A stretch of 34,435 nt of DNA, taken from the NCBI GenBank assembly GCA_029778105.1, contig JAKOQZ010000062.1, forward strand, positions 1-34,435, read 5' to 3'. Below are positions 26,611 to 34,435 of this stretch, in pieces (position 1 is the first letter of the stretch; each line of letters starts with the position of its first letter). This stretch comes from Pseudomonadota bacterium (GTDB taxonomy: Bacteria > Pseudomonadota > Alphaproteobacteria > Micropepsales > Micropepsaceae). A program made the position numbers and the translations under genes. The notes below the pieces were generated by a model, which saw nothing but the letters and a program-made list of their open reading frames with translations, was not told where the DNA came from and did no database searches.

Positions 26611-26622
26611 GCCGCGAGGCGT

Positions 26623-27450
26623 TCAGCCCAGCAGCATCCTGAGGCCGGAGGCCGCCAGGAAGAACCCGAACACGACGCGCAGCGTGCGCACGGGAAGCGC
26701 GTGCGCGATGCGGGCGCCCCACGGCGCAGCGAGGATCGAGGTGGGCGCGAGGATCAGCAGCGCGCCCCACGAGACATAGCCAAGCGACATCGGCGGCAGA
26801 TCGCTTTCGCCAAGACCCAGCAGAACGAAGCCCATAGCGGCCGGCGCGCCGATGAGCACGCCAAGCCCCGCCCCCGTCGCGACGGCACGGTGGATGGCGA
26901 CGCCGCAGAGCGTCATCGCGGTCACGCCCAGCGTGCCGCCGCCGATGCCCATAAGGGCCGAGACGCAGCCGAGAAGCAGCGAGAAGGCATAGGACAGCGG
27001 GTGGTTCGGAATCGCCGGCGCCAGCACCCAGTGCAACGGCGCAAAGGCGATGTAGATCGCGAAGAGCGTCGCGACGATGCCGAAGAAGGCCTTGAGGCCC
27101 GCGCCGCCGATGAAGGCGGCGAGCACCGCGCCCAGGATCGCGCCGAGAAAGACGAAGGGGCCGTAGCGGCGCAGGATCGGCCAGTCGAGCGCGCCGCGCT
27201 TGTTGTGGGCGGCGGCGGAGCGCAGCGAGTTGAAGACGATCGCGGCCAGCGACGTGCCGACCGCCACGTGCATCGCCACATCCTGCGAGACGCCGGCCTG
27301 GTGCAGGATCTCGAAGAAGACCGGCACCATGACGATGCCGCCGCCGATGCCCAGCATGCCGCCGGTGATGCCTGCGAGGAGCCCGGCTACGGTGAGCACG
27401 GCGACAAGGGTGGCGAGTTGCCCCGCCGACAGCGATTGAAAAAGGTCCAT
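26623..27450 (-). CDS. TauE/SafE family sulfite/sulfoacetate exporter-like membrane protein
   Basis: LLAGITGGMLGIGGGIVMVPVFFEILHQAG, GCVSALMGIGGGTLGVTAMTLCG. Confidence 0.93.
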   Translation of the reverse strand: MDLFQSLSAGQLATLVAVLTVAGLLAGITGGMLGIGGGIVMVPVFFEILHQAGVSQDVAMHVAVGTSLAAIVFNSLRSAAAHNKRGALDWPILRRYGPFVFLGAILGAVLAAFIGGAGLKAFFGIVATLFAIYIAFAPLHWVLAPAIPNHPLSYAFSLLLGCVSALMGIGGGTLGVTAMTLCGVAIHRAVATGAGLGVLIGAPAAMGFVLLGLGESDLPPMSLGYVSWGALLILAPTSILAAPWGARIAHALPVRTLRVVFGFFLAASGLRMLLG

Positions 27451-28455
27451 CTAGGCGGCGTCTTCCAGCTGAGGCGCACCGAGGCGCGCAAGGGCGTCTT
27501 GCAGAACCTCGACACCTGCGCCCTTTGCATGGGCGTTCTCAGCGAGATGACGGCGATAAAGCCGGGCGCCCGGCCGCCCGGCGAACAGACCAAGCATATG
27601 CCGGGTGATGGCGGCGAGCGGAACCCCGAGCGCGAGCTGGCGCTCGACATAAGGCATGTAGGCCTCGGCGGCCTGGAGCGGCGAGGCGACCGGATCGGGC
27701 GCGCCGAAGATCAGGCTGTCGACCTCAGCCAGTCGCCACGGCTGTTCGTAGGCGGCGCGTCCGAGCATGACGCCATCGGCCCATGAGAGATGTTCGGCGG
27801 CGGCCTGAAGCGACGGGAGGCCGCCATTGAGGACGATCTTGAGGTGCGGGCGCTCGGCCTTGACGCGGCGGACGAGATCGTAATCGAGCGGCGGGACGTC
27901 GCGGTTCTCTTTCGGGCTGAGGCCCTTCAGCCAGGCCTTGCGGGCGTGGACGATGAAGAGATCGGGGCCGGCCTTGGCGACGGTGTCGATGAAGGTGCGC
28001 AAGGCTTCTTCGGGGTCCTGATCGTCGATGCCGATGCGGCATTTGACGGTGACCGGGATCTTCACGGCCGCGCGCATGGCGGCGATGCAATCAGCCACCA
28101 GTTGCGGCTCGGCCATCAGGCAGGCGCCGAAGCGGCCGTTCTGCACCCGGTCGGACGGGCAGCCGCAATTCAGGTTCACCTCGTCATAGCCGCGCTCCTC
28201 GGCCATGCGGCTGCATGTGGCGAGAGCCGCCGGGTCGGAGCCGCCCAGCTGGAGGGCGACGGGGTGTTCTTCGGGCGAAAAGCCGAGCAGGCGGTCGCGC
28301 GGGCCGTGGATGAGCGCCCCGGTCGTGACCATTTCGGTATAGAGCAGCGCCTTGCGCGTGAGGACGCGGTGGAACGACCGGCAATGGCGGTCGGTCCAGT
28401 CCATCATGGGCGCAACACTGAACCTATGCGGCTGATCTATATAGCTTTTTTCCAT
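27451..28455 (-). CDS. dusA: tRNA-dihydrouridine(20/20a) synthase DusA
   Basis: FSVAPMMDWTDRHCRSFHRVLTRKALLYTEMVTTGALIHG, VNLNCGCPSDRVQNGRFGACLM, KCRIGIDDQDPEEALRTFI. Confidence 0.96.
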   Translation of the reverse strand: MEKSYIDQPHRFSVAPMMDWTDRHCRSFHRVLTRKALLYTEMVTTGALIHGPRDRLLGFSPEEHPVALQLGGSDPAALATCSRMAEERGYDEVNLNCGCPSDRVQNGRFGACLMAEPQLVADCIAAMRAAVKIPVTVKCRIGIDDQDPEEALRTFIDTVAKAGPDLFIVHARKAWLKGLSPKENRDVPPLDYDLVRRVKAERPHLKIVLNGGLPSLQAAAEHLSWADGVMLGRAAYEQPWRLAEVDSLIFGAPDPVASPLQAAEAYMPYVERQLALGVPLAAITRHMLGLFAGRPGARLYRRHLAENAHAKGAGVEVLQDALARLGAPQLEDAA

Positions 28456-28972
28456 ATCTTCAAACGTCAGCTCATCTCGTCGCCACGCTGTTTTACGACA
28501 CGACGCGGCGGAATTCGCTGGCTTTCAACGGCTCAGCGCACACGGCGCGCACTCGCTTTGGCGACGTCACGAAACTCAAATCCGGGTCGTGGCGTGTACA
28601 AATTGCCGTCAGGGGCGTTCTGTCAGCGAGACTTTTCCCCGACGCGAGGATGCCCGCCTCTGGGCCAACGACACCGAGCGCCCGGTTGATCGCGGCCAGA
28701 CCCCGCTGCCGCCACGCACCTCGAACACGAGAGCACAACCACCCGGCTCAGTCGCAGCCTGTATCAGCTGCCTGCTGCGCAGATCAACACACCTCACGCC
28801 CCGGGTGAAGCCGGCAGGCCCGTTCATCGCTGAGGCCGTCCCAGCATTCTGCGACGGACGAGGTGGCCGCCGGGTCGGCAGCGTCAGACCTTTCCGAGGG
28901 CTTCAACCCACCCCGGAAGGAAGGCCCACTGCCCAGCCGCAGGTGTTGGCAGTTGCTTCGTACCCTCGAGCG

Positions 28973-30031
28973 TCAGCGATCGTCTTCCAGGCCGGAAATG
29001 ACGGTCGCGACGCAGCTGCCGATCGTGACGAGGTTATAGCCGCCTTCCTGAACGATGACGGTCGGCAACCCCATACGACCGAGCCGGGCGCCAGCTGCGC
29101 GAAACCCGCTCAGCGTCACTTTCATTTCGTCGGTCAGGTCAGCCTCGTGCCCATCAACGCCCAGGGACAGCACAAGCGCGTCGGGCGCGTAGGCGGAGAT
29201 GCGGGCGCATGCTGTCTCGATCGCGGCAAGAAACCCGTCATCGCTCGTATGCTTGGGTAGCGGAAGGTTGAGGTTGTATCCGTGGCCCCTTCCCGCCCCC
29301 CGCTCATGGTCATAGCCGACAAAATACGGGTAGCAGTCGTCCGGGTTGCAGTGAATCGAAACGAACAGGACATCATCCCGATCGTAAAAGATGCGCTGCG
29401 TGCCGTTGCCGTGGTGAACGTCAATATCCAGGATCGCGACGCGACCGACGGCGCTGCGGAGATACTGCGCAGCGATCGCCGCATTGTTCAGATAGCAGTT
29501 GCCGCCCCCACGATCCTTGTCCGCGTGGTGCCCCGACGGGCGGCAAAGAGCATAAGCGAACCGCTCGCCTTTCAGCACGGCATCGGCGGCTGCGACGGCG
29601 AGATTGGCGGAAGCAGCGATCGCTTCCCAGCTGCGCTCGCCGATCGGCATCCAGAGATCGCTCGCATGGAAGCCAGCGCGGGCGACGATCGAGCTTGGAT
29701 AGCGACTTTCAACGCCGCGATCGGGAAATATGAGGGGATAGACGTCTCTGGCGTCAGCAAGCAGCCCGGATGCCAGGGCCGGTTCGGCAGCTTTTCGCCA
29801 AGCAGCCCATGCTGTCTTGAGATATTCCAGATACTCAGGCGTATGAATGTCTGCGATGGGGCGAAGGCCATATTGAGGCGCTTCCAGAAGTGTGTGGCCG
29901 TCCCTTTTCAGAGCCGCAAGAATGTTGTCGGCGCGTGCGGGGGGATCTGGCGTGAAGGTCAAAAACTGGCCCCAAATGTAGAACGTGTCGGGGCTATGGT
30001 TCGCGTGAGCGGCGGTGTGGAAGACTTTCAT
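28973..30031 (-). CDS. Histone deacetylase family protein, acetylpolyamine amidohydrolase-like
   Basis: LCRPSGHHADKDRGGGNCYLNNAAIAAQYL, ILDIDVHHGNGTQRIFYDRDDVLFVSIHCNPDDCYPYFVGYDHERGAGRG, LSLGVDGHEAD: Asp/His/Asp metal ligands in place. GGAAGG upstream of start. Confidence 0.93.
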   Translation of the reverse strand: MKVFHTAAHANHSPDTFYIWGQFLTFTPDPPARADNILAALKRDGHTLLEAPQYGLRPIADIHTPEYLEYLKTAWAAWRKAAEPALASGLLADARDVYPLIFPDRGVESRYPSSIVARAGFHASDLWMPIGERSWEAIAASANLAVAAADAVLKGERFAYALCRPSGHHADKDRGGGNCYLNNAAIAAQYLRSAVGRVAILDIDVHHGNGTQRIFYDRDDVLFVSIHCNPDDCYPYFVGYDHERGAGRGHGYNLNLPLPKHTSDDGFLAAIETACARISAYAPDALVLSLGVDGHEADLTDEMKVTLSGFRAAGARLGRMGLPTVIVQEGGYNLVTIGSCVATVISGLEDDR

Positions 30032-30136
30032 CGGATAAACCTTCCGGGTTCGTGACCCAGATTAACTTGACGCCGCCGCCACGGTCGCGAGGAAGCGGTC
30101 GTGTTCGATTTGCCCGTCGCCTATGCCGGCTCGCGT

Positions 30137-30561
30137 TCAGTCATGTCTCGCTTGCGGCGCGAAAGCGGTCGCAGCGATCTCGATCTGAGCACCCGGAACC
30201 GCAAGCGACGCCACTCCAACAGCTGTCCAGGCCGGGTGCGGGACGCCCAGTCTGGCTGTCTTGATGGCGATGAAGGTCGCCATCTGAGCGGGGAGATCGC
30301 CGACATGGTAGGTTGTCAGGCTTGCGACATCCGACAGAGCCGCCCCCGCTCCGACAGAACCAACTCAAGCGTGGAGAACGCATTTTCAACTTGCGCCGCG
30401 AAGTCGTCGGGCAGGCTCATATCCGGAGCGAAGCCGATAATGCCTGAGACGATGACCTGTTCGCCGACTCGGACGGCCGGCGCGAACTGAAAAGTGTCGT
30501 AAGCCACCTGAAGAGGGGCGGGAACAATTGGTGTGAACGGCTTGGGCAAAGGCTGCTCCAT
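30137..30561 (-). pseudogene. RidA/YjgF-family protein, frameshifted (1-nt loss near 30340-30352)
   Basis: N-terminal frame MEQPLPKPFTPIVPAPLQVAYDTFQFAPAVRVGEQVIVSGIIGFAPDMSLPDDFAAQVENAFSTLELVLSE ends early; adding one G after GAG gives AGAALSDVASLTTYHVGDLPAQMATFIAIKTARLGVPHPAWTAVGVASLAVPGAQIEIAATAFAPQARHD*. Confidence 0.85.
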
Positions 30562-30565
30562 AGGA

Positions 30566-31894
30566 TTAAACGATCCCCCGCCGCAAATCTGCATCGACGA
30601 CGCCATCGGTCCGCCCAAGGCGCCATTTCAATGCGTGCAGCGCGAGCCAGCGCAGAGGCTCAGGCGGCAGCGGGAAAACCCGCCGCTTCAGGAGCGCAAC
30701 GTCCTCGTTGGGCCGACCGAGCACCTGATCGGCGAGCATCGTCCCGTTCAGGGTAGCCTGAGCGACGCCGTGACCATTATAGCCCAAGCCATAGAAGACA
30801 TCTCCTCGCGCATTGCCAAAGCTGAGGGGCAGGAAGTCGAGAGTCATGCAGATCCATCCCCCCCAAAAGCTCTCGATGGCCAGATCAGGGACTTCGGGAA
30901 AACGTACCTTGAGAAGATCTGCGAATTTTTGAAACAGAGCGGGATCATTCCCGCCGATCAACGCGCCGTTGTAGCCGTATTGAACGTGCTTCGAGCCGCC
31001 GACCAGGCGGCCATCGGCGGTAATCCGGTAGGATTCCAGACTTTCATGGGCGGTATAAACACCCTCGCGACCGGTCCAGCCCAATCGATCGAGTTGCGCG
31101 TCGGTCAGCCGCGCTGTCTGGAACATCGTATCCCGCAGCGGGAACACTTTGCTTTTCAGGCGTTTGAGGGTCGAGGGCGTATAGGCATTCGTCGCGACGA
31201 TCAGCTTGTCGGCGCGCAGCATTCCCCTGGGCGTCAGCACTTTTATTGGAGAAGCGCCGTCTTCGATGCCCGTGACCGGGGTCGCTTCAAAAATCCGCAC
31301 GCCTGCCGACAGCGCCGCGCGACGTAGTCCGAGAACATACTTGCCGGGGTGAAGGTGACCGCCGCAACTCTCCAGCACGCCGACCCGAAAGACGGGCGGC
31401 AGTTTCCGCGCGCGCATTTCATCCTCGTTGAGGTAGCGGACCTCAGCGCCGATGCCCGCAGCAAGCTCAGCACTTCGCTGTAGCGGCTCGGTATGACGGG
31501 GATGAACGCCGGCGATGATATTGCCGACGGGGCGATAATCGCAGTCGATGCCATAGCGCTCGAAAATCTGCTGTGTATGACGTACGGCGCGCTCGCCAAA
31601 TCCTATATACTCAGCCGCGCGGGCGGCGCCGACTTGCTTGACCAATGTCGGCACATCTTTGCCTATGGCGGGGGTCAGATGGCCGGCGTTTCGGCCGCTT
31701 GCGCCCTTGCCGCAAAAGTCCATTTCGAGAAGGACGACATTGACGCCCTCGGCGCGCAAAGCCAGCGCCGCGTTGAGCCCCGTCAAGCCGCCGCCGACAA
31801 TGGCGACATCGCAGCGAAGCTCAGCGTCTAGAGCCGGCTGCAGATCCGCCGGCTCTTCCACCCAAACACTGACATCACGATAATCGAAAGACAT
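30566..31894 (-). CDS. DAO-family FAD-dependent amine oxidase (PuuB-like gamma-glutamylputrescine oxidase family)
   Basis: CDVAIVGGGLTGLNAALALRAEGVNVVLLEMDFCGKGASGRNAGHLTPAIG (Rossmann motif), FWGGWICMTLDFLPLSF, FYGLGYNGHGVAQATLNG. GTG 3 nt upstream is an alternative start. Confidence 0.92.
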   Translation of the reverse strand: MSFDYRDVSVWVEEPADLQPALDAELRCDVAIVGGGLTGLNAALALRAEGVNVVLLEMDFCGKGASGRNAGHLTPAIGKDVPTLVKQVGAARAAEYIGFGERAVRHTQQIFERYGIDCDYRPVGNIIAGVHPRHTEPLQRSAELAAGIGAEVRYLNEDEMRARKLPPVFRVGVLESCGGHLHPGKYVLGLRRAALSAGVRIFEATPVTGIEDGASPIKVLTPRGMLRADKLIVATNAYTPSTLKRLKSKVFPLRDTMFQTARLTDAQLDRLGWTGREGVYTAHESLESYRITADGRLVGGSKHVQYGYNGALIGGNDPALFQKFADLLKVRFPEVPDLAIESFWGGWICMTLDFLPLSFGNARGDVFYGLGYNGHGVAQATLNGTMLADQVLGRPNEDVALLKRRVFPLPPEPLRWLALHALKWRLGRTDGVVDADLRRGIV

Positions 31895-32027
31895 CACTCA
31901 CCGCGCAGCTTCGAGCTTTGGCGCAACGCTATGGCAAGCAAATCGCCGCTGCTGTATCCTTCCACGCCAGATCAAGACCACTTCGCGCCAGAGATCGCCT
32001 ATTACCGGAACGACGCTGATCCAGGGT

Positions 32028-33029
32028 TTGACTCTTGACCGCGCCCTTGAGACCGCGCGGCGTAAGGGACTCGACCCGAAACCATACTTTCGGTTGGCCG
32101 GTATTCGGCAAATCCCCAGCTCGTGGGCGAATCAGAGAATCCCCAACAGTTTGTTCGCCCATTTTCTTTACTGGGCGGCGCTGGAAACCGGAGATCCGGC
32201 GTTCGGGCTGCAGGTCGGCGCCGACTTCACATTGGGCGATCTGGGCGCGCTGGGATATTTCCTCATGCATGCGCCGTCGGTCAGCGCAGGGCTCCTCGCA
32301 TCGGAGAAATGGTTCGCCTATCAGCAGGATGGCGGCTTCTTCCGCACGCGGCGCTACGGCGCCGATCTGGAGCTTCTGTATGATGGCGGAGAACTTCCCG
32401 AAGGCCCGCGCCGGCAGGACGCGGAGTGTGGGCTCGCCATCATCGCGGGCTTATTCCGCAGGTCCAGCGGCGCTCATCCCCACGAAGTCCGCACCAGGGA
32501 TCAGCAGCACGTGGTCGGTGACGTGCTCCGGTCCCATTTCGGATGCCGCATCCTGTATGGATGTCCAGACTACAGCGTGGTCTACGATTCCGACATTCTC
32601 CACAAACCCGTCCGTGGCGCCGATCCGGCGCTTTTTCAGATTCTGGGCGACTATCTTTCGCTGAAGATCGCCGAATTGCCGCCGAAGGACGACATCGTCG
32701 CCGAAGTAAGATGGCACCTGCGGCGCGCACTTCCGACCGGGGCGGCGCGGCTGGCGATTGTCGCGAAAGAGCTGGGGCTGAGCTCCCGAACGCTCCAGCG
32801 GAGGTTGGCGGAGCGCGGAGAAGTCTTTGAAGCGCTCCTCGAACAAGTCCGGCTTCAGATCCTCTCCGAAATCTCCCAAACACGGCGCATGAGCAACAAT
32901 ATCATAAGTGTCGAACTGGGATTTTCAAATCCGAGCGCCTTCTACAGATGGCGGACGAAGCACCGCCAGACTGACAGCGAAAGCAGTAAGGCCGACAGCA
33001 GATCCGGAGAGAAGCGCCCGATCCGCTAA
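32028..33029 (+). CDS. AraC family transcriptional regulator (AraC/OruR-like with Arabinose_bd-type N-terminus), TTG start, C-terminus atypical
   Basis: LETGDPAFGLQVGADFTLGDLGALGYF, HTH AKELGLSSRTLQRRLAERGEVFEALLEQVRLQIL...NNIISVELGFSNPSAFYRW, then non-canonical tail. Confidence 0.87.
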   Translation: MTLDRALETARRKGLDPKPYFRLAGIRQIPSSWANQRIPNSLFAHFLYWAALETGDPAFGLQVGADFTLGDLGALGYFLMHAPSVSAGLLASEKWFAYQQDGGFFRTRRYGADLELLYDGGELPEGPRRQDAECGLAIIAGLFRRSSGAHPHEVRTRDQQHVVGDVLRSHFGCRILYGCPDYSVVYDSDILHKPVRGADPALFQILGDYLSLKIAELPPKDDIVAEVRWHLRRALPTGAARLAIVAKELGLSSRTLQRRLAERGEVFEALLEQVRLQILSEISQTRRMSNNIISVELGFSNPSAFYRWRTKHRQTDSESSKADSRSGEKRPIR

Positions 33030-33160
33030 CCGGGGGCGTCGCGGAGCGGACGGCGCGGTTCGGGCAGGCGGCTGGCTCGTACAAGCCGATGCGCGGCATG
33101 CCGCACATGTCCAACGGCAAGCACGTAAAGCCGTTCTCATGGGGTCTCCCCGCGCTATAA
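32990..33160 (+). pseudogene. Orphan C-terminal coding fragment of an unidentified gene
   Basis: Open frame ...DPLTGGVAERTARFGQAAGSYKPMRGMPHMSNGKHVKPFSWGLPAL* with no long N-terminal part; a stop cuts the frame just upstream of 32990, within the AraC gene. Confidence 0.4.
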
Positions 33161-33170
33161 GCGGGGAGAC
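33144..33170. terminator. Hairpin GTCTCCCCGC-GCTATAA-GCGGGGAGAC followed by TTT
   Basis: Perfect 10-bp stem; the loop contains the TAA of the orphan fragment; ends 22 nt before the pip ATG. Confidence 0.6.
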
Positions 33171-33179
33171 TTTCCATGA

Positions 33180-34435
<1,256 letters not shown>

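Noticed and set aside
26566-27786. 406-aa plus-strand ORF over the TauE/SafE and dusA genes
   Set aside because: Shadow ORF with low-complexity composition; minus-strand genes are clear.
28589-29260. 223-aa plus-strand ORF at the left edge of the insert
   Set aside because: No recognisable family, runs antisense into the amidohydrolase; more likely non-coding or decayed DNA.
30533-31327. 264-aa plus-strand ORF over the FAD oxidase
   Set aside because: Antisense to an oxidase with intact dinucleotide-binding motif; no domain.

Overview
High-GC window, by eye an alphaproteobacterial chromosome. Most of it is ordinary chromosomal gene content: fatty-acid/CoA metabolism (CaiB/BaiF CoA-transferase, three acyl-CoA dehydrogenases, enoyl-CoA hydratase, SDR), transporters (two MFS, one CNT nucleoside transporter, TauE/SafE), MipA/OmpV, phosphomannomutase, cold-shock protein, DusA, proline iminopeptidase and a partial dihydrolipoamide dehydrogenase. 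Stretches that stand out: (i) three paralogous membrane histidine kinases (14318-19411) with no response regulator in the window, two of them ATGA-coupled; (ii) an accessory-looking, visibly lower-GC insert between dusA and pip (about 28456-33030) encoding an acetylpolyamine-amidohydrolase/HDAC-like enzyme, a frameshifted RidA, a PuuB-like FAD amine oxidase and a divergent AraC regulator, with an orphan C-terminal coding fragment at its right edge; (iii) a short transcription unit with a near-consensus sigma70 promoter at 2657-2685 that could make a small RNA or a leaderless 17-aa peptide; (iv) tandem paralogous ABM-type monooxygenases; (v) several palindromic intergenic elements. No CRISPR array, tRNA, rRNA, integrase or transposase was seen. 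All calls come from reading sequence and translations; no searches were run.
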